The notes: generated by a model from the letters alone, not told the origin. A stretch of 64,000 nucleotides of DNA from Planotetraspora sp. A-T 1434 (GCF_025420585.1 NZ_JAOEGB010000014.1:62001-126000), one strand, 5' to 3'. Counted from the first letter of the stretch, positions 46,576 to 57,625 are shown. Numbers and translations are program-made.

Positions 46576-47363
46576 GCGGGCTGCGCATCCCCGTGGACGG
46601 GCCGGACGGGTCGGGTACGGCCAACGCCGTCAACCTGCTCGCCCCCAACCCGTCGCCCATGACGCTCGACGGCACGAACACGTGGGTCGTCGGGCGGGCG
46701 GAGGCCGTGCTGGTCGTCGATCCGGGGCCGGATGACGACGCGCACCTCAAGCGGGTCGCCGGTCACCTGTCGGACCGCAGGGTCGAGGCGATCCTGCTCA
46801 CCCACGGGCACCCCGACCACAGCGGAGGCGCCGGGAAGCTCGCCGAGATGGTCGGCGCGCCGGTCCGCGCCCTCGACCCCCAGCACCGGCTGGGCGGCGA
46901 AGGTCTGGGTGACGGGGACGTCCTGACCGCCGGCGGCCTCGAGCTCAGGGTGGTCGGCACGCCGGGGCACTCGTTCGACTCGCTGTGCTTCTGGCTCCCC
47001 GAGGACCGGGCCATGCTGACGGGAGACACGATCCTGGGTCGCGGCACGACCGTCATCGCGCCCGACGGCGATCTCGCCGACTACCTGCGCAGCCTCGACC
47101 AGCTCAGGCAGCGCGCCGAGATGCTGGAGGCCGAGGCGCTGCTGCCGGGCCACGGGCCCGTGCTCCCCGACCCGATCGGCGTCCTCGACGGCTACATCGC
47201 CCACCGGCGGCAGCGGCTGGAGCAGATCCGCGAGGCCATCCGCCAGGGAGCCAGGGACGCGCACGAGATCGTCGAGATGGTCTACGCCGACGTGGACCGG
47301 TCCCTGTGGCCCGCCGCGGAGATGTCCGTGGCGGCCCAGCTCAACTACCTCAAGACGCTCTAG
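46572..47363 (+). CDS. MBL-fold hydrolase (LACTB2-like)
   Basis: 263 residues with LLTHGHPDHSGG (HxHxDH), GTPGHSFDSL and LTGDTIL for the zinc ligands, plus a C-terminal winged-helix-like end (MVYADVDRSLWPAAEMSV). Relatives include LACTB2-type nucleases; in M. tuberculosis the equivalent position is Rv3677c. GTG start overlaps the previous gene. The stop is followed by a tandem repeat. Confidence 0.92.
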   Translation: MSGLRIPVDGPDGSGTANAVNLLAPNPSPMTLDGTNTWVVGRAEAVLVVDPGPDDDAHLKRVAGHLSDRRVEAILLTHGHPDHSGGAGKLAEMVGAPVRALDPQHRLGGEGLGDGDVLTAGGLELRVVGTPGHSFDSLCFWLPEDRAMLTGDTILGRGTTVIAPDGDLADYLRSLDQLRQRAEMLEAEALLPGHGPVLPDPIGVLDGYIAHRRQRLEQIREAIRQGARDAHEIVEMVYADVDRSLWPAAEMSVAAQLNYLKTL

Positions 47364-47400
47364 CGGGACCCTAACGGGACCCTAACGGGACCCTAACGGG
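47364..47400. repeat. 11-bp tandem repeat at a convergent gene junction
   Basis: CGGGACCCTAA occurs three times in a row, plus a fourth partial copy. It runs from just after the MBL stop into the crp stop codon (47393-47395). Confidence 0.9.
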
Positions 47401-48073
47401 AGCGGTTGTAGAGCCGCTCCATGTCCATGATCACTACGGCCTTCGCCTCGATCCGCAGCCAGCCGCGCTGGGCGAAGTCGGCCAGGGCCTTGTTGACCGT
47501 CTCCCGCGAGGCGCCCACGAGCTGAGCCAGCTCCTCCTGGGTGAGGTCGTGGTGGACCCGCACGCCGTCGTCGACCTTCTGCCCGAAGCGGTCGGCCAGG
47601 TCGAGAAGCTGCTTGGCGACGCGGCCCGGCACGTCGGTGAAGACCAGGTCGGCCAGCACGTCGTTGGTGCGGCGGAGCCGCTGGGCCAGGGCGCGGAGCA
47701 GGTGGAGGGCGACCTCGGGACGGCCGGTCAGCCAGGGCCGCAGGTCGTCATGGCCGAGCCCGGCCAGCCGTACGTCCGTCAGGGCGATGGCGGAGGCCGT
47801 ACGGGGGCGGGGGTCGAACAGCGACAGCTCGCCGAACATCTCTCCGGGGCCGAGCACGCTCAGCAGGTTCTCACGGCCGTCGGGAGCGGTGCGGGCAAGC
47901 TTGATCTTGCCTTCGAGCACGACGTAGAGCCGGTCGCCGGTCTCGTTCTCGCTGAACAGCGTCCTGCCCTTGGACAGCTCGACCTCGGTGATGCTCGTCC
48001 TCAGCGCCGCGGCGCTCTCTCGGTCGAGTGCGGAGAACAGGGGCGCCTTGCTCAGTACGTCTTCGGTGCTCAC
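47393..48073 (-). CDS. crp: Crp/Fnr-family cAMP receptor-like regulator
   Basis: 226 residues from GTG 48073 (GGGAGG about 4 nt upstream; the longer frame reaches 48142). The cyclic-nucleotide pocket shows LYVVLEGKIKLAR and GEMFGELSLFDPRPRTASAIA, and the C-terminal HTH is LTQEELAQLVGASRETVNKAL. The Arg-Thr-Ala pocket and size match actinobacterial Crp (M. tuberculosis Rv3676, SCO3571 in S. coelicolor). It is divergent from nth. In actinomycetes Crp governs growth and secondary metabolism. Confidence 0.93.
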   Translation of the reverse strand: MSTEDVLSKAPLFSALDRESAAALRTSITEVELSKGRTLFSENETGDRLYVVLEGKIKLARTAPDGRENLLSVLGPGEMFGELSLFDPRPRTASAIALTDVRLAGLGHDDLRPWLTGRPEVALHLLRALAQRLRRTNDVLADLVFTDVPGRVAKQLLDLADRFGQKVDDGVRVHHDLTQEELAQLVGASRETVNKALADFAQRGWLRIEAKAVVIMDMERLYNRSR

Positions 48074-48123
48074 GATGCCTCCCTTCGCCATTGTGACCCA
48101 CCCGGTCCGCGTAGGCTTACGGG

Positions 48124-48843
48124 GTGCCCCGCAAAGTCCCATCGGCTGGGGAGTCCCGGCTCGCTCTCGTACGCCGTGCCCGGCGGATCAACAGAATCCT
48201 GGCCGAAACCTATCCTGACGCCCATTGCGAGCTCGACTTCGGGAACCCCCTGGAGCTGCTGGTCGCCACGATCCTCTCGGCGCAGTGTACGGACAAAAGG
48301 GTCAATATGGTTACTCCGGTACTTTTCGCGAAGTATCGGACGGCGGCGGACTACGCCGGGGCCGACCGCGCCGAGGTGGAAGAGATCATCAAGTCGACCG
48401 GATTCTTCCGGGCCAAGACCACCAGCATCATCGGCATGGCCCAGGCCCTCTGCGAGCGCCACGGCGGCGCGGTGCCCGGCACGCTCAAGGAACTGGTCAA
48501 GCTTCCCGGCGTCGGCCGCAAGACCGCCAACGTGGTGCTCGGCAACGCCTTCGGCATCCCCGGCATCACCGTGGACACCCACTTCCAGCGGCTCACGAGA
48601 CGATTTGGCTGGACCACTGAGACCGATCCCGTCAAAATCGAGCACGAGGTCGGCGACCTGATCCCCAAGTCCGAGTGGACGATGCTGTCCCACCGGCTCA
48701 TCTGGCACGGCCGCCGCATCTGCCACGCCCGCAGGCCGGCCTGCGGCGTGTGCCCGGTCGCCGCGCTCTGCCCGTCGTACGGCACGGGCCCCACGGATCC
48801 GGAAGAGGCGAGGAAACTCGTCCGGACCGGCCCGTTCTCATAG
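48124..48843 (+). CDS. nth: Endonuclease III (Nth), base-excision repair glycosylase
   Basis: 239 residues, GTG start. A helix-hairpin-helix, [13 protein letters not shown], carries the DNA grip; the catalytic Lys is in AQCTDKRVN and the Asp in ITVDTHFQR. The C-terminal four Cys ([17 protein letters not shown]) bind a 4Fe-4S cluster. It removes oxidised pyrimidines and cuts the resulting AP site. In M. tuberculosis nth also neighbours crp. Confidence 0.95.
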   Translation: MPRKVPSAGESRLALVRRARRINRILAETYPDAHCELDFGNPLELLVATILSAQCTDKRVNMVTPVLFAKYRTAADYAGADRAEVEEIIKSTGFFRAKTTSIIGMAQALCERHGGAVPGTLKELVKLPGVGRKTANVVLGNAFGIPGITVDTHFQRLTRRFGWTTETDPVKIEHEVGDLIPKSEWTMLSHRLIWHGRRICHARRPACGVCPVAALCPSYGTGPTDPEEARKLVRTGPFS

Positions 48844-48852
48844 GAGGTGGTC

Positions 48853-49497
48853 GTGGTTCCCCACTGGCTGAAGGGTCTGGCGGCGAAAGCCGCGCACACC
48901 CCCGTCCCGACGGCGTTGCGGCCGCCCGCGAACGGCGGAGGGCGGCACGCGGCGGTCCTCCTGCTGTTCGGGGAGGGGCCGCAGGGGCCGGACATCCTGC
49001 TGATCCAGCGCAGCTCCAAGGGCCGCGTGCACGCCGGTCAGCCCGCCTTCCCCGGCGGCGGCGTGGACCCCGGCGATGACGGCCCGGTCGGCGCCGCGCT
49101 GCGAGAGGCGGAGGAGGAGACCGGCCTCGACCCGCACGGCGTCGAGGTCGTCGGGACCATGCCGGAGCTCTACGTCTGGCGCAGCGACAACCGGGTCACG
49201 CCCGTCCTGGCCTGGTGGCACACGCCTTGTGAGGTGCACGCCGCGTCCCCCGACGAGGTCGAGGCCGTCGAGCGGATCCCCATCGCCGAGCTGGTCGATC
49301 CGGCGAACCGGCTCCGGCTCCGGCTGCGCCACCCCCTCCCGTCCCCGGCGTTCCGCGTGCGCGGCCTGCTCGTGTGGGGATTCACGGCCGGGGTGCTCGA
49401 CGGCGTGCTCGCGGCCGCCGGGTTCGAGCAGCCGTGGGACCGGTCACGGATCGAGGACCTGCCCCCCGAAGTCCTCGATCTTTCCGCCCGAGGCTAG
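48853..49497 (+). CDS. Nudix hydrolase, CoA pyrophosphatase-like
   Basis: 214 residues from GTG 48853: AGGAGG 5 nt upstream makes this start better than GTG 48847, which overlaps it. PAFPGGGVDPGD and AALREAEEETGLD form the Nudix box, and HAGQPAFPG precedes it, as in CoA pyrophosphatases (YeaB/NudL-type). The M. tuberculosis equivalent is Rv3672c. The last 54 bp overlap the end of the convergent HEAT-repeat gene. Confidence 0.92.
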   Translation: MVPHWLKGLAAKAAHTPVPTALRPPANGGGRHAAVLLLFGEGPQGPDILLIQRSSKGRVHAGQPAFPGGGVDPGDDGPVGAALREAEEETGLDPHGVEVVGTMPELYVWRSDNRVTPVLAWWHTPCEVHAASPDEVEAVERIPIAELVDPANRLRLRLRHPLPSPAFRVRGLLVWGFTAGVLDGVLAAAGFEQPWDRSRIEDLPPEVLDLSARG

Positions 49498-49995
49498 TCT
49501 CAGGCCGAGCGAGGCCCAGTCGGCGACGTCCTCGTCCGGGTCGTCCGCCAGGCGGCCCAGCGCCGCGAGGCCCGCCGCGTCCGGCGGCTTGCCGAGGACG
49601 TTCGGCAGGGCGTAGGCGGCGCCGTACCGGACGGTGGCCCTGTCGTGCGTGGACAGCTCGATCACCGACGGCAGCGCCCGAGGGTCTCGAAGGTGGCCGA
49701 ACGCGATCAGCACGGCGTACAGGACCTGGGAGTCGGTCTCGCTCGCGGCGAGGTAGCGCAGAACGGGAAGCGTCCGGTCGGCGAACGGCCGGTCGCGTCC
49801 GAGCTCCCCCAGTATGTCCACCCCCAGCACCCGCTCCGCGGCCGTGGCGCTCGCGCACAGCCGCCTGGCCACGGTGAAGGTCTCCAGGTCACCGCGTCCC
49901 TGCAGGACGGAGATCGCCTGCCAGCGCACGGCGCCGTCCGGATCCCTGTCGTTCAGCGCCATCTGGATCAGATCGTCGACGGTCTCGCCCCCCAT
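49444..49995 (-). CDS. HEAT-repeat protein
   Basis: 183 residues from ATG 49995 (longest frame from 50034). Repeated helical pairs such as RWQAISVLQ, GVDILGEL, LYAVLIAFGHLRDPRALPSV and RYGAAYALPNVLG mark HEAT-like repeats over nearly the whole length. It is probably a protein-binding scaffold; partner unknown. Its 3' end overlaps the Nudix gene in the opposite direction. Confidence 0.82.
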   Translation of the reverse strand: MGGETVDDLIQMALNDRDPDGAVRWQAISVLQGRGDLETFTVARRLCASATAAERVLGVDILGELGRDRPFADRTLPVLRYLAASETDSQVLYAVLIAFGHLRDPRALPSVIELSTHDRATVRYGAAYALPNVLGKPPDAAGLAALGRLADDPDEDVADWASLGLRLASGGKIEDFGGQVLDP

Positions 49996-50066
49996 GACGT
50001 CACGATATCGAGCGGACCTCCGGGACGTCTGCACGATGACGGGCGTGGCTGGATACCGTTGAGGCT

Positions 50067-51251
50067 GTGCGCGGTGATCTCCTCGACCTCATCCTGATCG
50101 GCCTGGTGCTGGCCTTCGCTGTGTCCGGATACCGGCAGGGCTTCATCATCGGGGCTTTCAGCTTCGTCGGTTTCGTCGGCGGGGCCTTCCTCGGCATGTT
50201 CATCGCGCCGCCGATCGCCGGGGCGATCGTGAGCGGCGACATCGAGAGGGCGCTGCTGGCCATCGTGATCGTCTTCCTGACCGCGACGATCGGGCAGTTC
50301 GCGTCGTCCACCATCGGGGCGGTGGTGCGCAGCCACGTGACCTGGGAGCCGGCGCGGGTGGTGGACGCCTTCGGCGGCTCGGTGGCCAGCGGCCTGTCCG
50401 TCCTGCTGATCGCGTGGCTGCTCGGGTCGCTGATCGTGTCCATGAGCTTCCCGCTGCCGAAGGAGCAGGTCAACGGCTCGCTCGTCTGGCAGGCCGTGGA
50501 CGAGGCCATCCCGAACGGCGTGCGTGCCCTGCAGAAGCCGTTCAGGGACTTCGTGGACTCCTCGGAATGGCCCCAGGTGATCACCTCGATCGGCGGCCAG
50601 AACGTGGCGCCGCCCGACGAGGGGGTCCTCACCGGGAGCGCCGGCCTGACCCGGGCGCGCAGGGCCATCGTGAAGGTGCAGGGCACCGCTCCGAGCTGCC
50701 GCAAGCGCATCGAGGGCACCGGGTTCGTCTACGCTCAGCACAAGGTCATGACCAACGCCCACGTGGTCGCCGGGGTGACGCAGGAGCTGCGGGTCACGGA
50801 CTCGGACGGGACCTCGCACGACGCCCGTGTGGTGCTCTACAACCCGGACAGGGACATCGCCATCCTGTTCGTGCCAGACCTCCAGACGGGGTCGCTGCGC
50901 TTCGACTACTCGGCCAAGAGCCGAGACAGCGCGATCATCGCCGGATATCCCAAGGGCCACGGGTTCACGCCGCTGGCCGCCAGGATCCGGGTCAAGCAGC
51001 GGGCGGAGTCGTACGACATCTACAACCAGCACAAGGTGGACCGCGAGGTCTACGCGATCCGGGGCAAGGTCCAGCCGGGTAACTCGGGCGGCCCGCTGCT
51101 CAGCCCGGACGGCAAGGTCTACGGAGTGATCTTCGCGGCGGCCACCGACCAGCCGGAGACGGGTTACGCCCTGACCGCCGAGGAGGTCCTCCCCGACGCC
51201 GAAGACGGCAGCGGCGCGGTCGTCCGGGTGGACACCCAAGACTGCGACTAA
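50067..51251 (+). CDS. marP: MarP-family membrane serine protease (CvpA-trypsin)
   Basis: 394 residues from a GTG start. Four N-terminal membrane helices (about 6-27, 28-52, 62-86, 105-127) resemble CvpA. A trypsin-like domain follows with His232 (TNAHVVAG), Asp263 (DRDIAILF) and Ser340 (PGNSGGP). Cys211 and a Cys near the C-terminus can form the redox-sensitive disulfide known in mycobacterial MarP (Rv3671c), which gives acid and oxidative stress resistance. It lies between the HEAT-repeat and DUF309 genes; nth and Nudix are as in mycobacteria. Confidence 0.95.
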   Translation: MRGDLLDLILIGLVLAFAVSGYRQGFIIGAFSFVGFVGGAFLGMFIAPPIAGAIVSGDIERALLAIVIVFLTATIGQFASSTIGAVVRSHVTWEPARVVDAFGGSVASGLSVLLIAWLLGSLIVSMSFPLPKEQVNGSLVWQAVDEAIPNGVRALQKPFRDFVDSSEWPQVITSIGGQNVAPPDEGVLTGSAGLTRARRAIVKVQGTAPSCRKRIEGTGFVYAQHKVMTNAHVVAGVTQELRVTDSDGTSHDARVVLYNPDRDIAILFVPDLQTGSLRFDYSAKSRDSAIIAGYPKGHGFTPLAARIRVKQRAESYDIYNQHKVDREVYAIRGKVQPGNSGGPLLSPDGKVYGVIFAAATDQPETGYALTAEEVLPDAEDGSGAVVRVDTQDCD

Positions 51252-51269
51252 CCGCACCCACCCCCGGTC

Positions 51270-51929
51270 GTGATCATGCGCGGATTCCCGAACAGGCCAC
51301 CTGGCCTGGCGGAACACCCTCAGTGATCATGCAGGAGGCTCAGGATTAGTGTGATGGCAGCGGTTCCATCGACGTCCCCGGCGTCGATGTCCACGATGAT
51401 CCGGTCGGCGGCCAGAGCCAGTGACCTCAAGTCCAGCCCGTACGGCCGGCTGGAGCCGTACGAGCCGAGACGGGCGGCCCCACGGGTCAGCAGGGCGGCG
51501 GCCCCCGACGGGTTGCCACGCTGCACATGGGTCAGGCCCACGCATATCTGAGCGAGTCCCTGCCAGAGGTCCCGCTCGTCGGCGGGGCCGGTCTTCCAGC
51601 GCGCCTCCAGGACCTCGTGGGCGTGAAACGGTCGTTCGGCGGCCAGCAGCCGTGCGGCCTCTTGGAGCGCTTCCCGGCCGTCCGGCGCGTAGTCGTCCGG
51701 GACGCGGGGCACGCCTTCCGCGCCGCGCGGCAGCGGCCTGCCGTACTCGTCACGGGGACGCGAGCTCCGCGGCCTGCCCGCGTCGTCACGGTCACGCATC
51801 ATTTCTCCACAGTGCATGATCACGGCTGGTGTTTGGCCGGCTCAAGGTGATTGACCGGGACTCTCTGCATGATCACACACAAGGGGGGTGCAGGTCGGCC
51901 CGGCCCGCCGGGAACCTATGCATGATCAC
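51270..51929. repeat. Five copies of a 10-bp GTGATCATGC motif
   Basis: GTGATCATGC occurs at 51270 and 51323 in the plus orientation and its complement GCATGATCAC at 51814, 51867 and 51920. The two groups flank the DUF309 gene with opposite orientation, and the last and first codons of the gene (LHDH stop; MHC near the start) fall in copies. Seen directly; role unknown. Confidence 0.7.
51320..51799 (-). CDS. DUF309-family protein
   Basis: About 159 residues from ATG 51799 (GGAG 5 nt before it). The DUF309 core FHAHEVLEARWKTG and the following LAQICVGLTHVQRGNP and AARLGSYG are present. The family is a small helical bundle of unknown function, common in actinobacteria and cyanobacteria. The N-terminal ~35 residues are disordered and rich in Arg and Asp. 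Copies of the GTGATCATGC motif lie at both ends. Confidence 0.85.
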   Translation of the reverse strand: MRDRDDAGRPRSSRPRDEYGRPLPRGAEGVPRVPDDYAPDGREALQEAARLLAAERPFHAHEVLEARWKTGPADERDLWQGLAQICVGLTHVQRGNPSGAAALLTRGAARLGSYGSSRPYGLDLRSLALAADRIIVDIDAGDVDGTAAITLILSLLHDH

Positions 51930-51939
51930 CCACCAGTGG

Positions 51940-52860
51940 TCAGCGGTCCGGTTCGGGGTCGGACAGCCAGCCGATCAGCTCGCTGTCGAACTGCTCCGGC
52001 CGCTCCTCGTGCGGGAAGTGACCGGCCCCCTCGATCAGCCTCCACCGGTACGGCGCGGCCACGAAACGGCTGGACCCCTGAGCCGTCCGGGGGAGGACGC
52101 GGGTGTCCAGGGCGCCGTGCAACTGCAGGGTCGGCGCCTCGATCTCCGTGCGCATCTGCCGCACGTAACGCACCCCGTCCGGCCGGAACTGCGACCGCGC
52201 GAACCAGCGGTGGTATTCCAGCGCGCAGTGTGCCACGGCGGGGATCTGGAACGCCTCCTGGTAGCGGTGGGCGACATCCTCCGGCGGCCACTCGGGCCCC
52301 GACCACTCGTCGATCAGGCGTCCCACCAGCGCGCCGTCGTCGGCCGTCAGCCTGTGCTCGGGCAGCACCGGAAGCTGGAAGGCCAGGCTCGCCCCGCTGG
52401 CCCTGAGCTGGCCGAAGGGGTCCGTGAGCAGCGCCGAGCGCATGCGCAGCGGGTGCGGCGCGGACACCGGCACCAGCCGGCGCACCACCTTCGGGTCGAG
52501 CACGCTCATCGTCCAGGCCAGCAGCCCGCCCCAGTCGTGGCCGACCACGACGGCCCCCGTCTCGCCGAGGGCGCGGACCAGCCCGGCGGCGTCCACGGCG
52601 AGGGTCGGCAGGTCATACCCCCGCGGCGGCTTGTCGCTCGCGCCGTATCCCCGCAGGTCGGCCGCCACCGCGCGGAAGCCCGCCTTCGGCAGCGAGACGA
52701 GCTGGTGCCGCCAGGTCCACCAGAACTGGGGAAAGCCGTGCAGCAGCAGCACGAGGGGGCCCTCGCCCGCCTCGACCACGTGGAACCGGGTGCCCCCGGC
52801 GTGGACGGCGCGGTGGGTCCAGGGGCCCTCGACCTCTACGACCGACTCGTCAAGTGGCAT
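51940..52860 (-). CDS. ephE: Epoxide hydrolase, EphE-like
   Basis: 306 residues with HGFPQFWWTWRHQL (HGxP), elbow GHDWGG (Asp nucleophile), later Asp in HGALDTRV, and GAGHFPHEE for the His. The lid tyrosines cannot be fixed by eye. The order marP, this gene, holin-like gene and acs parallels Rv3671c-Rv3667 (EphE is Rv3670) from memory. It opens epoxides to diols. The gene upstream overlaps its ATG by 11 bases. Confidence 0.88.
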   Translation of the reverse strand: MPLDESVVEVEGPWTHRAVHAGGTRFHVVEAGEGPLVLLLHGFPQFWWTWRHQLVSLPKAGFRAVAADLRGYGASDKPPRGYDLPTLAVDAAGLVRALGETGAVVVGHDWGGLLAWTMSVLDPKVVRRLVPVSAPHPLRMRSALLTDPFGQLRASGASLAFQLPVLPEHRLTADDGALVGRLIDEWSGPEWPPEDVAHRYQEAFQIPAVAHCALEYHRWFARSQFRPDGVRYVRQMRTEIEAPTLQLHGALDTRVLPRTAQGSSRFVAAPYRWRLIEGAGHFPHEERPEQFDSELIGWLSDPEPDR

Positions 52861-53314
52861 CGGTCACGGACTCTCGGTGGGCGCCCACCTGCCCGGCGGT
52901 CGGCGGGGCGGGCGGCTTCGGCGCGCCCAGCTCGGCGACCTCTTCCTCGACGCCCGTCTTGAGGCTCTTCAGGGTCCGGGCGGTGCGCTTCATCCCGGCC
53001 AGCCCCTTGAGGCGGCGGTAGCCGACGAACACCAGGAGCGCGGCCACGACCAGGTAGAACACGGTGACGATGAGAAACGCGAGCCATGGCGCCAGCCTGA
53101 GCGCCACCAGGCCGTACGCGATCGCGAACGAGGCCAGGATCAGGCACAGGTGCGCGATGAAGGCGGCGGCGCCGAAAAGCCCGGCCGCCATGCCGACCCG
53201 CTTGGCGTCGAACTTGAGCTCGGCCTTGGCCAGCTCGATCTCGGCGCGGACGAGGGTCGAGACATGATGACTGGCCTGGGCGACCAGCGCACCGAGCGAT
53301 TCTTCCTCGGGCAT
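52850..53314 (-). CDS. Phage-holin-family membrane protein (DUF1469-like)
   Basis: 154 residues. An amphipathic N-terminus (residues 1-40, VRAEIELAKAELKFDAKRV), two close transmembrane helices (about 42-75 and 79-100), then a charged, Pro/Ala-rich tail: the layout of the actinobacterial phage_holin_3_6 / DUF1469 proteins. Despite the name this is a core chromosomal protein (Rv3669 position), likely cell-envelope related. It overlaps the next gene, so the two are co-translated. Confidence 0.9.
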   Translation of the reverse strand: MPEEESLGALVAQASHHVSTLVRAEIELAKAELKFDAKRVGMAAGLFGAAAFIAHLCLILASFAIAYGLVALRLAPWLAFLIVTVFYLVVAALLVFVGYRRLKGLAGMKRTARTLKSLKTGVEEEVAELGAPKPPAPPTAGQVGAHRESVTDAT

Positions 53315-53337
53315 CGGCGATCTCCTATCTGCGACTA

Positions 53338-54525
53338 TCAGACATCATCTCGTGTCCGCCTGCGCACGCGCACGTGAAGCAGCGCCGCGGCCAGCACCGA
53401 GGCGGCGAAGCTGGAGATCAGCACCGCCGTGGTCACCCGGTGCGCTCCCTGGAAGGCCCTGTCCCCGATGAGCAGGGAGACCGTGAAGCCGATCCCGGCG
53501 AGCACGGAGGCCGCCGCCAGATCGCGCCAGTAGAGGTCCTCGCTGATCCTCGCGAAGCCGAGCCGCACCGACAACCAGGCGCCGCCGAACACTCCGATGA
53601 ACTTGCCCACGAGAAGGCCCACTATGACACCGAGGGCGATCCTGTCGGTGAAGACGGACCCCAGTGACTGCGGGTCGAGCCGTACTCCGGCCGCGAGGAA
53701 GGCGAAGACCGGCACGGCCACCCCCGCGGAGATCGGCCGGACGACGTGGTCGGCCCGTGCGGCGGGGGAGAGTTCCCCGTCATCGTCGCCGTGGACGCTC
53801 GTCAGCAGCCCGCACAGCACGCCGGCGACCGTCGGGTGCACGCCGCTCTCGTGCAGCAGCACCCATGCGCCCACCCCGAGCGCGATGAACACCAGGGGGC
53901 TCCTCAGCCGCCTGCGCTGCAGGAACCAGTAGACCGCGAGAACGACCGCCGCCCCGAGCAACGGAACGAGATGGATCTGTTCGCTGTAGAAGAGGGCGAT
54001 GATGCTGATCGCCCCGATGTCGTCCACGACGGCGAGCGTGAGGAGGAACGCCCGCAACGCGTCCGGCATCGCCGAGGCCGTCACGGCCAGCACGGCCAGC
54101 GCGAACGCGATGTCCGTGGCCGTCGGGATCGCCCAGCCCCTCGCGGCCCCGGGGACGCCGTGGCTCACCGCCAGATAGAGGATCGCGGGTACGGCCATGC
54201 CGGCCACGGCCGCCACGATCGGCAGGACGGCGTCTCGCAGCTTCCCGTGGGCGAACTCCTCCTTGACCTCGATCCCGGCGACGAAGAAGAAGATCGCGAG
54301 CAGCCCGTCCGCGGCCCATTGGTACACCGTGAGACCCAATGGGCCCGGGACGGCCGGCCTGAGCGACTCGTACGCGGCCGACCAGGGCGAGTTGGCCCAG
54401 ATGAGCGCGGCGGCCGTCGCGATCAGCATGATCACGCCGCCGATCGTCTCGGTGCGGAGGGCCTCCGCGAGCTGGCGGGCGTACCAGACGGTGGGTCTCA
54501 GCGGCCAGTTCTTGGCGGTGCGGCG
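53338..54525 (-). CDS. nhaA: Na+/H+ antiporter NhaA
   Basis: About 395 residues from ATG 54525, which has GAGGAG 3 nt upstream; ATG 54555 is the alternative. Eleven to twelve helices; GGVIMLIATAAALIWANSP and IFFFVAGIEVKEEF open the NhaA fold, and ATDIAFALAVLA plus VVDDIGAI carry the ion-binding Asp pair. It exchanges sodium for protons at the inner membrane for pH and salt homeostasis. Tail-to-head with the holin-like gene. Confidence 0.93.
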   Translation of the reverse strand, partial: RRTAKNWPLRPTVWYARQLAEALRTETIGGVIMLIATAAALIWANSPWSAAYESLRPAVPGPLGLTVYQWAADGLLAIFFFVAGIEVKEEFAHGKLRDAVLPIVAAVAGMAVPAILYLAVSHGVPGAARGWAIPTATDIAFALAVLAVTASAMPDALRAFLLTLAVVDDIGAISIIALFYSEQIHLVPLLGAAVVLAVYWFLQRRRLRSPLVFIALGVGAWVLLHESGVHPTVAGVLCGLLTSVHGDDDGELSPAARADHVVRPISAGVAVPVFAFLAAGVRLDPQSLGSVFTDRIALGVIVGLLVGKFIGVFGGAWLSVRLGFARISEDLYWRDLAAASVLAGIGFTVSLLIGDRAFQGAHRVTTAVLISSFAASVLAAALLHVRVRRRTRDDV

Positions 54526-54624
54526 CATGATCTCCTCGGTGGCGTGGGACGTCATGGGGCGACTTGCCTGCTCGCCGACCAGACTTCCCGGCACACCTGG
54601 CCACAAGGCTACCCGGGTACGCGA

Positions 54625-54655
54625 AAGGCGCGGGCGCCACAGGCGCCCGCGCCTT
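54625..54655 (-). terminator. Terminator of acs
   Basis: AAGGCGCGGGCGCC pairs with GGCGCCCGCGCCTT, a perfect 14-bp stem with a 3-nt loop, 7 bp past the acs stop. On the minus strand it is followed by a short T run. Confidence 0.85.
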
Positions 54656-54661
54656 CTCTCG

Positions 54662-56638
<1,977 letters not shown>

Positions 56639-56848
56639 TCCGTACTCCTTTACGTTTCTGTCGGCCGCCTCGGCCAAGTTTGCGTGTCCCACTTCACCAG
56701 GCCAAGGGCGTCAAGTACAAGTAATCGGGCGGTCGTGAGCGGTTGCCATGTCGCCGGTGGGAATGGCGCTATAACTGGGCAATGTAGTGACTGGTGAGAA
56801 GTCGGCCAGCGGCGGGAGGTTCCTTACCCGCCGGTAAGGTCGGTTTCT

Positions 56849-57625
56849 GTGAATGACTCACTGGCTGCCATCGCCGAACTCCCCGGAGTGCCGGAAGCCG
56901 TACAGGAGGCCCGCGAGGCCGTCGACCGTCTCTATGGGCATCGGGTGCTGCGGCGGCGGAGCCCCGAGGTCTCGGCGGAGTCCGCTCTGCGCGGCGCGCG
57001 TGCCTCCGCCGCGCTGGAAGGCGTCGACGTGCCGCTTGAGCCGGTGAGGCTCGGCGAGGTGTCCGACCCGGTCGTCCAGGGAGCGCTGCGGGTCTCCGCC
57101 GAGCTGGGACGGCTGGGCAAGACGTGGCGATCGGCGCCGCGCCAGGTCCTCGCGCGGCTCCACACGCTGGCCGCGGCCGGCCTGAGCGCCGAGCCCGGCA
57201 GGCCGCGCACCGCGCCCACCGGTGCCGACCCGCTCGGGCTGGGGCCCGCCCCCGGTCCGGAGGAGACCGCCGTACGGATGTCCGCTCTGGCCGGCCTTCT
57301 CACCGGCACCACGAAGGCGCCGGCCCTGGTTCTCGCCGCGACAGCACACGCCGAGCTGGCCGTGCTCCGGCCGTTCGGGACGGCTGACGGCGTCGTCGCC
57401 CGGGCGGCCGAACGGCTCACCCTCGTGGAGCACGGGCTGGATCCCAAATCGCTCGTCGCGGTCGAGGTGGGCCACGTCGATCTCGGCGACGCGTACGCCG
57501 AGAGCCTGCGGGCCTACCTCAAGGGAACGGCGGAGGGCGTGGGCGGGTGGGTGAAGCACTGCGCGGCGGCCGTCGTCCTGGGGGCCCGCGAGACCACGGC
57601 GATCTGCGAGGCGCTGTCGCGCTAG
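56849..57625 (+). CDS. Fic-fold-like protein with degenerate active motif
   Basis: 258 residues. ALRGARASAALEGVDVP resembles the N-terminal inhibitory/structural helix region of Fic proteins (SSxIEG). The place of HPFxxGNGRxxR reads LRPFGTADGVVARA, so the catalytic His and the Arg and Gly pairs are changed. It probably keeps the fold without AMP-transferase activity. In related actinobacteria this position is called oxidoreductase in annotations, which I think is misleading. GTG start. Highly Ala/Leu-rich. Confidence 0.65.
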   Translation: MNDSLAAIAELPGVPEAVQEAREAVDRLYGHRVLRRRSPEVSAESALRGARASAALEGVDVPLEPVRLGEVSDPVVQGALRVSAELGRLGKTWRSAPRQVLARLHTLAAAGLSAEPGRPRTAPTGADPLGLGPAPGPEETAVRMSALAGLLTGTTKAPALVLAATAHAELAVLRPFGTADGVVARAAERLTLVEHGLDPKSLVAVEVGHVDLGDAYAESLRAYLKGTAEGVGGWVKHCAAAVVLGARETTAICEALSR

